A DNA stretch of 64,000 bases from Sporosarcina trichiuri (GTDB lineage Bacteria; Bacillota; Bacilli; Bacillales_A; Planococcaceae), in the NCBI RefSeq assembly GCF_030406775.1, contig NZ_CP129119.1:2321001-2385000 (forward strand), read 5' to 3'. Made by a program: the position numbers and the translations under genes. Under the pieces are notes generated by a model. The model did not search any database. It worked only from the letters and a program-made list of their open reading frames with translations, and was not told where the DNA came from. The number at the start of each line of letters is the position of its first letter. The first letter of the stretch is position 1. Below are positions 46,332 to 55,757 of the stretch, piece after piece.

Positions 46332-47699
46332 ATGAAGGTTTGTAAATTCGGCGGGACGTCTGTCGCCACCGCAAAGCAGATTAAAAAAGTAGCCGCTATC
46401 CTCCAAGCCGACCCCTCCCGCAAGATTGCCGTCGTCTCCGCACCCGGCAAGCGGCATTCAGATGACACCAAAGTGACAGACCTGCTCATCATCCTGGCAG
46501 AACGGACGCTGATGGGGCAGGACGCGGAAGAGCAGCTGCAGTCCGTGCTCACCCGCTACCGGGACATCGCAGCGGACCTGGCTCTCGGAAATGATGTACT
46601 GTCTCTTATCGAAGAGGATTTACGGAGCCGGCTGGACGGAGACATGGAAGACCCCGTCCTGTTCATGGACACCCTGAAAGCGTCCGGTGAGGACAATAAT
46701 GCGAAGCTGATCGCCGCGTACTTGCAGTCCATCGGCACCGAAGCGGTCTACATCAGCCCGCTTGAAGCCGGCCTGCTCGTCAACGAACGGCCGAAACGGG
46801 TGCAGGCACTGCCGGAAGGCGAAGCCCTGCTTGCAAGGCTGGCCGACCAGCCGGGGATTGTCGTCTTCCCTGGATTCTTCGGATTCACCCAAGACGGGAC
46901 GCTCCGGACGTTCAACCGCGGCGGTTCGGATATCACCGGATCCCTTCTCGCTGCAGCAATAGGCGCCGATCTGTATGAAAACTTCACGGATGTCGATTCC
47001 GTGTTTGTTGCGAATCCGGCCGTCATCGACAAGCCGTGCGGCATCCACACGCTGACCTACCGGGAAATGCGGGAGCTGTCCTATGCCGGCTTCTCCGTCT
47101 TCCACGACGAAGCACTGCGGCCTGCATTCCTGAAATCGATTCCGGTGTGCATCAAGAACACGAACAATCCGGAAGCGCCCGGTACGATGATCGTCAAAGA
47201 ACGGGACTGCGGCACGCGTCCGGTCGTCGGCATCGCGGCAGATGACGGGTTCACCACACTGTTCGTCGACAAGTACCTCATGAACATTGAAATCGGCTTC
47301 GGACGGAGGCTGCTGCAGATTCTCGAGAACGAGGAGATCCCTTTCGAGCATACGCCGTCCGGCATCGACAACATGTCCGTCATCATCCGGGACACCTTCC
47401 TGACACCGGAAATCGAAGCGCGGATCCTGCACCGGGTCATGGACGAACTGGAAGCGGATGACGCCTATTTCCGGAAAGGCTATTCGATGGTAGTGCTCGT
47501 CGGGGAACGGATGCGGGACACTGTCGGGCTCACCGCCCGTGCAGCGGACGCCATCCGGAAAGCCGGTGTCAGCATCCAGATGATCAACCAGGGCTCCACC
47601 GAAGTGAGCCTCGTCTTCGGAGTCCATAAGCAGGATGAGACGGCTGTGCTCCGCGCGCTGTATGAGGAGTTCTTTGCGAGTGAAGCGGTCCATGCATGA
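46332..47699 (+). CDS. thrD: Aspartate kinase (class III, ThrD/YclM-like)
   Basis: A 455-residue aspartokinase, first step of the Asp-family pathway. Motifs: MKVCKFGGTSVATAKQIKKV (KFGGTS), FFGFTQDGTLRTFNRGGSDI (substrate/ATP site) and FTDVDSVFVANPAVIDKP. Two C-terminal ACT domains (about 310-455; VGLTARAADAIRKAGVSIQM, INQGSTEVSLVFGV) give allosteric control. Single-chain organisation without an internal beta start points to the AK III type like B. subtilis YclM/ThrD. It is divergent from hom, pairing the first and third steps of threonine synthesis. Confidence 0.95.
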   Translation: MKVCKFGGTSVATAKQIKKVAAILQADPSRKIAVVSAPGKRHSDDTKVTDLLIILAERTLMGQDAEEQLQSVLTRYRDIAADLALGNDVLSLIEEDLRSRLDGDMEDPVLFMDTLKASGEDNNAKLIAAYLQSIGTEAVYISPLEAGLLVNERPKRVQALPEGEALLARLADQPGIVVFPGFFGFTQDGTLRTFNRGGSDITGSLLAAAIGADLYENFTDVDSVFVANPAVIDKPCGIHTLTYREMRELSYAGFSVFHDEALRPAFLKSIPVCIKNTNNPEAPGTMIVKERDCGTRPVVGIAADDGFTTLFVDKYLMNIEIGFGRRLLQILENEEIPFEHTPSGIDNMSVIIRDTFLTPEIEARILHRVMDELEADDAYFRKGYSMVVLVGERMRDTVGLTARAADAIRKAGVSIQMINQGSTEVSLVFGVHKQDETAVLRALYEEFFASEAVHA

Positions 47700-47701
47700 C
47701 G

Positions 47702-47739
47702 AAAAGGCTGCCGGAAGAAAATTCTTCCGGCAGCCTTTT
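47702..47739. terminator. Bidirectional terminator between thrD and kynB
   Basis: AAAAGGCTGCCGGAAGAA and TTCTTCCGGCAGCCTTTT are an 18-bp perfect inverted repeat with a 2-base centre. A-rich and T-rich flanks serve both convergent genes. Confidence 0.95.
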
Positions 47740-47742
47740 CCG

Positions 47743-48390
47743 TTATTCAATGATGATGCCGCCCGCAGGACGGAGCACGGCCCGTACCGGACTGCCGTCG
47801 GAGCCGACAAGTTTCAGCGGCAGGGCGATCAGTTCGTACAGCCCCGGCTCCGCTTCGGTCAGCACGATGTTTTCCAGAATGTGGACGCCGTTATCATACA
47901 GCGCATGATGGGCGTCCATCGTCTTGCTGTCGACGGCATCGACCGATGGTGCGTCCACGCCGATCAGCCGGATGCCGTGTTCGGACAAAAACGGCCCGAT
48001 ATCCGGCTTCAGCACCGGATAGTGTTCCGGGAACACGGTGGGATCTGGATGGCCGCCGGTCTTCAGCAGCATCCGCTCGGCCCCTTTGAAGTCGGTCCCT
48101 TCAAGTTCCGCCCGGCCGATTTCCGCGTGGCCGCCCGTATCGACGACAACCGCCGGCCCCATGTACAGGCCGAGGTCGAGCTCATGCACCTTCTTGCCGT
48201 GTTCATCGTAATGGAACGGGGCATCGATGTGCGTGCCGGTATGGACGCTCATCGTCAGCTGGCCGATATTGACGGAGCCTGTCTGTTCTTTCGTGAACGA
48301 CAGCTCGTAGTGAAACGGTGTATCGCCCGGCCACTCGGCGATGTCATTGCTGAGCGGCTGCGTGATATCGATCCATTCTTTGACGTTCAT
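47743..48390 (-). CDS. kynB: Kynurenine formamidase
   Basis: A 215-residue metal-dependent cyclase-family hydrolase (N-formylkynurenine to kynurenine + formate). Start MNVKEWIDITQPLSNDIAEW at 48390. Zinc-binding residues occur in TMSVHTGTHIDAPFHYDEHG (HxGTHxDxPxH); the family sequence IRLIGVDAPSVDAVDSKTMD is also present. Last gene of the kynU-kynA-transporter-kynB operon, 21 bases after the transporter. Confidence 0.95.
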   Translation of the reverse strand: MNVKEWIDITQPLSNDIAEWPGDTPFHYELSFTKEQTGSVNIGQLTMSVHTGTHIDAPFHYDEHGKKVHELDLGLYMGPAVVVDTGGHAEIGRAELEGTDFKGAERMLLKTGGHPDPTVFPEHYPVLKPDIGPFLSEHGIRLIGVDAPSVDAVDSKTMDAHHALYDNGVHILENIVLTEAEPGLYELIALPLKLVGSDGSPVRAVLRPAGGIIIE

Positions 48391-48411
48391 TCCTATCACC
48401 CTCTCCTTCTC

Positions 48412-49764
48412 TTATCCTTCCACCGACAGGCCGGTCAGAAACACGACAGCAATGACGAGCGGCACAACGATCGTCATGAGCACCTTCCACAGCTTGAACA
48501 GGCCGGGAGAGGCGGTTGCACTCAGATTGAACTCCCTCTCGACGAGCGCCCGGTCCATGCGGTGGATGATGAACAGCGCGATCAGCAGGTTGCCGAGCGG
48601 CAGCATGATGTTGCTGACGAGATAATCCGTATTGTCGAAGACACTTTTGCCGAACAGCGTGAACCACGACAGCGCACTCGACGACAGTGCGGATGGAATT
48701 GCCGCAAGGAAGACGATCAGCCCGGTCAGCCAGGTGACGGCCTTCCTTGTGCGTCTGCCGTTCGCTGTCAGCGCTGCAACTATGATTTCGAACAGGCTGA
48801 ACGACGACGTCAGCGTCGCGAACAGGAACAGCAGCAGGAACAGTGCGAGGAACAGTTCGCCGAAGGGCATCTGCCCGAACACTTCCGGAAGCACCATGAA
48901 CAGCAGCCCCGGTCCTTCGTCCGGCTGCATGCCGAACGAGAACACGACCGGGAAGATCGCAAGACCCGCGAGCAGTGAGACGAAGATGTTCATGCCGACG
49001 ACGGAGCCGGCGGACGACCGCAGGCTGACGTCCTTCTTCAAATACGAACTGTACGTCACCATGCACGAGAAGCCGACCGCAAGTGAGAAGAACGACTGCC
49101 CGAGGGCATACAGTACGGCTTCCGCATTCAGTTTCGAGAAATCGGGCGACAGGAAGAATTTCACGCCTTCCATCGCCCCGTCGAGTGTCAGCGACCGCAC
49201 GACAAGGATGAGGAAGAACAGGAACAGCAGCGGCATCATGAATTTGTTCGCCCGCTCGATGCCGTTCTGGATGCCTGTCGAAACGACGAGCACATTGATG
49301 AGCGTGAACAGCAGCAGGCCGATGAGGGTGATGGCGGCGGAGCCGGTGACCGAGCCGAACAGCGCACCGTAATCCGCGCCTTCGCCGATGATGCGCCCCG
49401 GAATGGACAGTCCGCTGTAGACGAGCACCCAGCCGCCGACGACACTGTAGAACGACAGCAGCAGGAAGCATCCAAGCACGCCGAGCCGGCCCGTCCAGAC
49501 CCACCAGCTGCGCGGGGCGAGCTGTTTATAGGCACTGATGGCTTCTTTGCCGGTCCCCCGCCCGATGATGAACTCCGACAGCAGCATCGGCAGCCCGATG
49601 ACGAGCGTGAAGAGGACGAACAGCAGGAAGAACGCGCCCCCGCCGCTCATGCCTGTCACGTACGGAAACTTCCAGATGGCGCCGAGGCCGATCGCCGCAC
49701 CGGCGGAAGATAGGATGAATCCGAGTTTCGATGACCACTGGTCGGTTTTCTTGCGTGTTTCCAT
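48412..49764 (-). CDS. Sodium-dependent neurotransmitter-symporter family transporter, probably for tryptophan
   Basis: A 450-residue NSS/SNF transporter with about 11-12 membrane helices. The ATG at 49764 (METRKKTDQWSSKLGFILSS) has AAGGAGG 6 bases upstream. Helix 1 shows the Na+/substrate site GFILSSAGAAIGLGAIWKFP with YVTGMSGGGAFFLLF after it, the LeuT/TnaT-type signature. Placement between kynA and kynB suggests tryptophan (or kynurenine) uptake; TnaT of Symbiobacterium is a known tryptophan member. Specificity is inference. Confidence 0.88.
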   Translation of the reverse strand: METRKKTDQWSSKLGFILSSAGAAIGLGAIWKFPYVTGMSGGGAFFLLFVLFTLVIGLPMLLSEFIIGRGTGKEAISAYKQLAPRSWWVWTGRLGVLGCFLLLSFYSVVGGWVLVYSGLSIPGRIIGEGADYGALFGSVTGSAAITLIGLLLFTLINVLVVSTGIQNGIERANKFMMPLLFLFFLILVVRSLTLDGAMEGVKFFLSPDFSKLNAEAVLYALGQSFFSLAVGFSCMVTYSSYLKKDVSLRSSAGSVVGMNIFVSLLAGLAIFPVVFSFGMQPDEGPGLLFMVLPEVFGQMPFGELFLALFLLLFLFATLTSSFSLFEIIVAALTANGRRTRKAVTWLTGLIVFLAAIPSALSSSALSWFTLFGKSVFDNTDYLVSNIMLPLGNLLIALFIIHRMDRALVEREFNLSATASPGLFKLWKVLMTIVVPLVIAVVFLTGLSVEG

Positions 49765-49789
49765 AGTCCGCCTCCTTTTCATTTACCAG

Positions 49790-50635
49790 TTACAAAGATG
49801 TCCGCAGCTCCCACAGCTCCGGGAAGAACCGGTGGTCGAGGACGTGGCGCAAGTAGTTCACGCCGGACGAACCCCCGGTGCCTGTCTTGAAGCCGATGAT
49901 CCGCTCAACGGTCTTCATGTGACGGAACCGCCACTGCTGCAGCCAGTCCTCCACGTCGACGAGCTTCTCCGCGAGCTGGTACAGGTCCCAGTAGGTCTCG
50001 ACGTCCCGGTACACCGTCTCCCAGGCGGCCGCCACCGTTGGATCCCCCTCGTACGTCTTACGGAAGTCCCGGTCGAGCAGCTCGGGGTTGATCGGCAGAC
50101 CGGCCCGGCTGAGCGCCCGGATGGCGACGTCATACAGGCTCGGCTGGGCGAGCGCCGTTTCGAGCATCGCATGCACGTCCGGATCCTTTTCATAGATTTT
50201 CAGGATATGCGGCGACTTGTACCCGAGGGCGAACTCGATGAGCCGATATTGGTACGACTGGAACCCGGAGGCTTTGCCGAGATCGTCCCGGAATTCGAGG
50301 TACTCTGCCGGTGTCATCGTCGACAGCACATCCCATGCCTGGATGATCTGCGACTGGATCTTCGTCACGCGCGCGAGTTTCTTGAACGCCGACTGCATCT
50401 CCCCGGCATCGATCGCCGAGATGGCTGCCGTCAGTTCGTGCAGCGTGAGCTTCATCCACAGCTCGCTTACTTGATGGATAATAATAAATAGCATTTCGTC
50501 GTGGTGGCCTGACAGCCGTTCCTGCGCCGACAGGATCTTGTCGAGATTCAAGTATTCCCCGTAGGTCATGTCCTTCTTGAAGTCCGTATGGATCGCTTCA
50601 TGGTCGAGATTCAGATCGGATATCCCTTTGTTCAT
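49790..50635 (-). CDS. kynA: Tryptophan 2,3-dioxygenase
   Basis: A 281-residue heme enzyme (L-Trp + O2 to N-formylkynurenine). The start [20 protein letters not shown] at 50635 has AAAGGGG 8 bases upstream; an ATG seven codons earlier overlaps the kynU stop. Family residues: [40 protein letters not shown] (His of the distal pocket), and C-terminal [20 protein letters not shown] (heme-ligand His) with SSGVNYL. It follows kynU. Confidence 0.97.
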   Translation of the reverse strand: MNKGISDLNLDHEAIHTDFKKDMTYGEYLNLDKILSAQERLSGHHDEMLFIIIHQVSELWMKLTLHELTAAISAIDAGEMQSAFKKLARVTKIQSQIIQAWDVLSTMTPAEYLEFRDDLGKASGFQSYQYRLIEFALGYKSPHILKIYEKDPDVHAMLETALAQPSLYDVAIRALSRAGLPINPELLDRDFRKTYEGDPTVAAAWETVYRDVETYWDLYQLAEKLVDVEDWLQQWRFRHMKTVERIIGFKTGTGGSSGVNYLRHVLDHRFFPELWELRTSL

Positions 50636-50652
50636 CCCTGCACCCCTTTCCG

Positions 50653-51936
50653 TCATGCGACCACGTCCCGTTTGTTTTCGAACTGCTTGTACTGTTCTTC
50701 AACCATGATCCGTTTCAGCAGCAAGACCGCCTGCCGGACCTCTTCGAACGTGTTATACAAAGCGACCGGTGCGAGCCGGATGCCGTTCGGCGCCCGGAAG
50801 TCCGGGATGAGTCCGTTCGCTTTCAGCGCCTTGCAGATGCGTGCTGCTTCCGGGTGGACGAGGAACACATGCCCTCCCCGTTCCGCGGCGTCAGCCGGAC
50901 TCGCTGCGGTGAATCCGTAATCTCCGAGTTCCGTATTCACGAGATCCAGCAGGTAGCCTGTCAGGGCGAGCGACCGTTCCCGGATCGCCGGAATCCCGAC
51001 TTCATCCAGAAGTTCCAAAGAGCCGATGAGCGGCGCTGAACTGAGCAGATGCGGGGTCCCCATCTGGAGCGCGCCGGCGTCCGCGGCGGGTGTGAACGTA
51101 TGCTCCATGTCGAACTGCCGCTCCTTGTCGGAACCGAACCAGCCGGCGAGACCCGGCGCTGTGCCGAAATGGCGTTCGTTGACGTACAAGCCGCCCGTTG
51201 CGCCCGGTCCGCCGTTCAGATGTTTGTAATTGCACCAGAAGGCGAAGTCCGCGCCCCAGTCGTCGAGGTGATGCGGCACCGAGCCGATCGAGTGGCACAG
51301 GTCATAGCCGGCGAGGATGCCGCGGTCATGGGCCGCTTTTGTGATGCGTTCCATGTCGAGCACCTGACCGCTTCGGTACAGTACACCTGACAGGATGACG
51401 ATCGCCGTGTCGTCCGTCATCGTCTCGATGATGTCCTCCGTCTTCAGTGTCTGGCCGTCCCGGCTTTCCACGCGGATGAGGTGTTCCTCCGGATCGAGCC
51501 CATGCAGCCGCAGCTGGCTCTGGATCGCGTACAGATCCGTCGGGAAGTTCAGTTCATCGGCCAGGATCTTCGTACGCCCGTCCGCCGGCTTGAAGAACGT
51601 CGCGAGCAGCTGGTGAAGGTTGGACGTTGTCGAGCCTGTCGCAATGACCGAGGACGGATTTGCGCCGATTAATGGGGCCATCATCGCGCCGATCTGTTCA
51701 GACAGATGGAACCACGGCCGCTCCCCCTGCGTCCAGCCGTCGATGCCATGCCGCTTCCATGTGTCGAGCACCGCAAGCAGTGAAGATTCCGCCCGCTTGG
51801 ACAACAGGCCGAGGGAGTTGCCGTCGAAATAGATGGTGCCGTCCTGTATGTAAAATTCGTCCCGCCGGCTGGCGGCGGCATAGCGCGCCTCCAGCTGGGC
51901 CGCGTAGTCAGGTGTATTGAGAGTCGATGTTGTCAT
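50653..51936 (-). CDS. kynU: Kynureninase
   Basis: A 427-residue PLP enzyme (kynurenine to anthranilate + alanine). Motifs: [16 protein letters not shown] (N-terminal), [40 protein letters not shown] (PLP-binding Asp) and the Schiff-base lysine in [20 protein letters not shown]. First gene of the operon, AGGAGCGG just before its ATG. Together with kynA and kynB it turns tryptophan to anthranilate and alanine. I could not settle a promoter in the 76 bases between it and the dck terminator. Confidence 0.97.
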   Translation of the reverse strand: MTTSTLNTPDYAAQLEARYAAASRRDEFYIQDGTIYFDGNSLGLLSKRAESSLLAVLDTWKRHGIDGWTQGERPWFHLSEQIGAMMAPLIGANPSSVIATGSTTSNLHQLLATFFKPADGRTKILADELNFPTDLYAIQSQLRLHGLDPEEHLIRVESRDGQTLKTEDIIETMTDDTAIVILSGVLYRSGQVLDMERITKAAHDRGILAGYDLCHSIGSVPHHLDDWGADFAFWCNYKHLNGGPGATGGLYVNERHFGTAPGLAGWFGSDKERQFDMEHTFTPAADAGALQMGTPHLLSSAPLIGSLELLDEVGIPAIRERSLALTGYLLDLVNTELGDYGFTAASPADAAERGGHVFLVHPEAARICKALKANGLIPDFRAPNGIRLAPVALYNTFEEVRQAVLLLKRIMVEEQYKQFENKRDVVA

Positions 51937-52011
51937 AATGATCCGCTCCTTTGTTTGCAGAATTCATGATGTCCAGTACAGTTGCACTCTTCTTTCTTTC
52001 TCCGGAGAACG

Positions 52012-52055
52012 GGAAAACCCTTTCCCGGCAGCTCGAAAGCTGGAGGGAAAGGGCT
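52012..52055 (-). terminator. Rho-independent terminator after dck
   Basis: On the minus strand AAGCCCTTTCCC pairs with GGGAAAGGGTT around an inner CAGCTTTCGAGCTG helix and continues TTTTCCC. It lies 4 bases past the dck stop codon. Confidence 0.85.
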
Positions 52056-52059
52056 TTGA

Positions 52060-52728
52060 TCAGCCGCGCAGAGCTGCTGTTTTCGTCAGGATGCCGCCGA
52101 TCTTCTCGACGATCAGTTCCACTTCGTGCGCATTGGTCAGCAGGTCGTAGTCGTTGATGTCAAGACGCAGTACCGGGCAGGCGCTGAAGGAATCGATCCA
52201 CGTCTCGTAGCGGGCGTGCATCTCCTCCCAGTAGCTGGTCGGTGTCTCCTGCTCCATTTCCCGGCCGCGCTCATGGATGCGGTCGATGATGCAGTCGATC
52301 GGCCCTTCCAGGTAGATGAGCAGATCGGGGTGTGGGAAGTACGGTGTCATCACCATCGCGTCGAACAGGTTCGTATACGTCTCGTAATCGACCGGATCCA
52401 TCGTGCCTTCTTCCATATGCATGCGGGCGAAGATGCCCGTGTCTTCGTAGATGGAACGGTCCTGTATGAAGCCGCCGCCGTATTCGAAGATACGTTTCTG
52501 TTCCTTGAACCGCTCGGCAAGGAAATAGATCTGCAGGTGGAAACTCCACTTCTTGAAGTCCTCGTAGAACTTGTCCAAGTATGGGTTCTGATCGACCTTT
52601 TCGAATGAAGTCCGGAAACCGAGCGCTTCCGCAAGCGCGGTGGTCATCGTCGATTTGCCGACGCCGACTGTCCCGGCGATCGTGATGACCGCATTTTGCG
52701 GAATGCCGTATTTTTCTCGTAGGTTCAT
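52060..52728 (-). CDS. dck: Deoxyadenosine/deoxycytidine kinase
   Basis: A 222-residue deoxynucleoside kinase. P-loop TIAGTVGVGKSTMTTALAEA; EKVDQNPYLDKFYEDFKKWS and FLAERFKEQKRIFEYGGGFI with QDRSIYEDTGIFA (DRS motif); RIHERGREMEQETPTSYWEE (LID). These closely resemble B. subtilis Dck. It overlaps the dgk stop by 4 bases. It salvages dA and dC. Confidence 0.96.
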   Translation of the reverse strand: MNLREKYGIPQNAVITIAGTVGVGKSTMTTALAEALGFRTSFEKVDQNPYLDKFYEDFKKWSFHLQIYFLAERFKEQKRIFEYGGGFIQDRSIYEDTGIFARMHMEEGTMDPVDYETYTNLFDAMVMTPYFPHPDLLIYLEGPIDCIIDRIHERGREMEQETPTSYWEEMHARYETWIDSFSACPVLRLDINDYDLLTNAHEVELIVEKIGGILTKTAALRG

Positions 52729-53363
52729 GGGTTGACGCCTTCTTTCTGGATTGCTGCCTGTACAGCGTTCAGGATATAGTCACGGTCACGGGAATTGGCG
52801 ACGAAATCGAGTTCATCGCCATTGAAACGGAGTACGGGGATGTCCGGATGCTGCTGTTCGAATTCATCGATGAACGTCTCATAGTCCGCGGACAGCCGGC
52901 GCAGGTAGGCCGGGTCCATGCCGCGCTCGTAGTCGCGGCCACGCATGGCGATGCGCTTCATAAGTGTCTCGAGACTCGCATGCAGATAGACGATGACATT
53001 CGGCACCGGCATCCCTGCTGTCAAGATGCTGTAGATCTGTTCGTATTTCGCATAATCGCTGTCGGAGAGACTGCGTTTTGCAAAAATAAGGTTCTTGAAG
53101 ATATGATAATCGGCGACAACCGGTTTTCCGGCCGCCAAGTAATGCTTCTGGATGTCGCCGAGCTGCTTGTACCGGTTGCAGAGGAAGAACATTTCCGTCT
53201 GGAAGCTCCACTCTGCTATATCGTCGTAGAATTTATTGAGAAACGGGTTTTCGTCTACAATCTCCATGAGCAGATGGAACTGCTGTGTATCGGAAATCGC
53301 CTTCGATAACGTGGACTTGCCGACACCGATCGGCCCTTCCACCGCGATGAACGGAATGGTCAT
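52725..53363 (-). CDS. dgk: Deoxyguanosine kinase
   Basis: A 212-residue deoxynucleoside kinase paralogous to dck. P-loop AVEGPIGVGKSTLSKAISDT; EIVDENPFLNKFYDDIAEWS; FKNLIFAKRSLSDSDYAKYE in place of the DRS region; LMKRIAMRGRDYERGMDPAY (LID). Matches B. subtilis Dgk in arrangement and length. Translation of dck is coupled to it. Confidence 0.95.
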   Translation of the reverse strand: MTIPFIAVEGPIGVGKSTLSKAISDTQQFHLLMEIVDENPFLNKFYDDIAEWSFQTEMFFLCNRYKQLGDIQKHYLAAGKPVVADYHIFKNLIFAKRSLSDSDYAKYEQIYSILTAGMPVPNVIVYLHASLETLMKRIAMRGRDYERGMDPAYLRRLSADYETFIDEFEQQHPDIPVLRFNGDELDFVANSRDRDYILNAVQAAIQKEGVNP

Positions 53364-53438
53364 GACTAACGCTCCTGTCTTTCAGTTACTGTCGTCCTTT
53401 CAGTGTATCACAAGCGGATGGGAACAGGGTGTGACATT

Positions 53439-53454
53439 TTTTCCACGTGGAACA
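53439..53454. promoter_or_regulatory. parS-like centromere site between dgk and tadA
   Basis: TTTTCCACGTGGAACA matches the 16-bp parS consensus TGTTYCACGTGRAACA except at its second base, and contains the 12-bp perfect palindrome TTCCACGTGGAA. Location close to the origin fits ParB (Spo0J) loading sites. It may also overlap the tadA promoter region (a TACACT -10 lies about 18 bases downstream). Confidence 0.75.
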
Positions 53455-53485
53455 TTTTCACCTGTCCGTGCTACACTGAAGGTAA

Positions 53486-54019
<534 letters not shown>

Positions 54020-54028
54020 CCAGTTGTC

Positions 54029-55312
54029 TTATTCTGCCGGTGTGATGAATTCCCGGCCGCCCATATACGGACGCAGCACTTCCGGAATCCGGACCGAGCC
54101 GTCTTCCTGCTGGTTGTTTTCAAGCAATGCCGCAACGGTTCGGCCGACTGCCAGCCCGCTGCCGTTCAGCGTATGGACGTACTCCGGCTTGCCGCCTTTT
54201 TCGCGGCGGAACCGGATGTTCGCCCGGCGCGCCTGGAAGTCCTCGAAGTTCGAACAAGACGAGATCTCGCGATACACGTTCTGCGTCGGGATCCATACTT
54301 CGATGTCGTACTTCTTCGCCGCAGTGAAGCCGAGGTCCGCTGTGCACATCTTCAGCACACGGTATGGCAGTTCCAGAAGCTGCAGAACTTTCTCCGCATG
54401 CCCTGTAAGTTTCTCGAGTTCATCATACGAGTTGTCAGGGTTGACGAAACGCACCAGTTCCACTTTGTTGAACTGGTGCTGACGGATGAGCCCGCGTGTG
54501 TCACGTCCCGCTGAACCCGCTTCCGAGCGGAAGTTCGTGCTGTACGCAGCGAACGCCTTCGGCAGCATGTCCGCCGGCAGGATTTCATCGCGGTAGAAGT
54601 TCGTCACCGGCACTTCAGACGTCGGGATGAGGAAATAATCTTCTTCCGGAATCAGAAATGCATCCTCCTCGAATTTCGGCAGCTGGCCCGTTCCCGTCAG
54701 GCTCGCACGGTTCACGAGGTACGGCGGCAGCATCTCCTCATAGCCGTGCTCCTCCTGATGCAGATCCATCATGAAGTTGATGAGGGCACGCTCGAGACGT
54801 GCACCAAGTCCGCGATAGAAGACGAACCGGCTGCCTGTCACTTTCGCAGCCCGTTCAAAATCGAGGATCTGGAGTCCTGTCCCGATTTCCCAGTGCGGTT
54901 TCGGTTCGAAGCTGAACTCCGGTGTCTCGCCCCACTTGCGCACTTCCACGTTGTCGTCTTCGCTGTCGCCCATCGGGACGCTTTCATGCGGGATGTTCGG
55001 GATGCGCATGAGCACATAGTCAAGCTGCTCTTCGATCTCATGCAGTTCGTTGTCGTACGCTTTGATGTCCTCGCCGACCTTCCGCATCCTCAGTACGAGC
55101 TCATCAGCGTCCTGCTTGTTGCGCTTCATCTCCGCGACCTGCTGGGATACTTCGTTGCGCTCCGCCTTCAGTGCTTCCACTTTCGCCAGCAGCTCGCGGC
55201 GTTTTTCATCGAGCTCCGGGAACCGGTCCAGTTCCGAAATATCCTCCCCGCGTTTCGCTAATTTCTGTTTCACACCTTCAAAATCCGTCCGCAATACTTT
55301 CCTGTCCAGCAT
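54029..55312 (-). CDS. serS: Seryl-tRNA synthetase
   Basis: A 427-residue class II synthetase. The N-terminal long coiled-coil arm (about residues 30-100) binds the tRNA-Ser variable arm. Motif 2 [20 protein letters not shown]; motif 3 [40 protein letters not shown] is also typical. It is preceded by a T-box leader sensing uncharged tRNA-Ser, as in B. subtilis. Confidence 0.98.
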   Translation of the reverse strand: MLDRKVLRTDFEGVKQKLAKRGEDISELDRFPELDEKRRELLAKVEALKAERNEVSQQVAEMKRNKQDADELVLRMRKVGEDIKAYDNELHEIEEQLDYVLMRIPNIPHESVPMGDSEDDNVEVRKWGETPEFSFEPKPHWEIGTGLQILDFERAAKVTGSRFVFYRGLGARLERALINFMMDLHQEEHGYEEMLPPYLVNRASLTGTGQLPKFEEDAFLIPEEDYFLIPTSEVPVTNFYRDEILPADMLPKAFAAYSTNFRSEAGSAGRDTRGLIRQHQFNKVELVRFVNPDNSYDELEKLTGHAEKVLQLLELPYRVLKMCTADLGFTAAKKYDIEVWIPTQNVYREISSCSNFEDFQARRANIRFRREKGGKPEYVHTLNGSGLAVGRTVAALLENNQQEDGSVRIPEVLRPYMGGREFITPAE

Positions 55313-55358
55313 TTGAATTCCTCCTTCGATTGGTCACGATTCCCCGGTTTCCGGGCAT

Positions 55359-55600
55359 AAAAAAAGCCCTCCATCCCCTGACATCAGGGACGAGAACTAC
55401 CCGCGGTACCACCCAGTTTAACCAGCACAAAGCTGATCCACTCCAGGACGGTAACGGCTCCGGTGCCGGCGCAGGCCTACTTCAAGTTCAGCCCGGCTGC
55501 TCAGGGACGGATTCACAGTCGTTTCCGCCGGCTTGCACCACCCGCCGGCTCTCTGGTCGAAAACAGATCTGCTACTGCTTCCCCTCATCGTGTTTAGTGT
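55359..55600 (-). promoter_or_regulatory. T-box leader of serS
   Basis: The minus strand carries the T-box GGGTGGTACCGCGGG (55414-55400), which pairs with uncharged tRNA acceptor ends, a large structured 5' domain upstream, and a terminator (CCCTGATGTCAGGG, then GGAGGGC and seven T residues, 55365-55359) just before serS. A TCC serine codon in GTGAATCCGTCC is a plausible specifier. Uncharged tRNA-Ser should promote read-through. Confidence 0.9.
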
Positions 55601-55757
55601 ATGAAAGTACCTTTACTGTACTATAAGGCCGCCTGTTTGGCAAGTGCACTGACGGTTCCTCCTGGACGTCTGGACCGCTTGCGGTATACTGGCCCTATGA
55701 CCTGTCCTGTTATTGATTTTCTACACTCCTGATGCAGGTCAGAAACGGAGGGGACCG

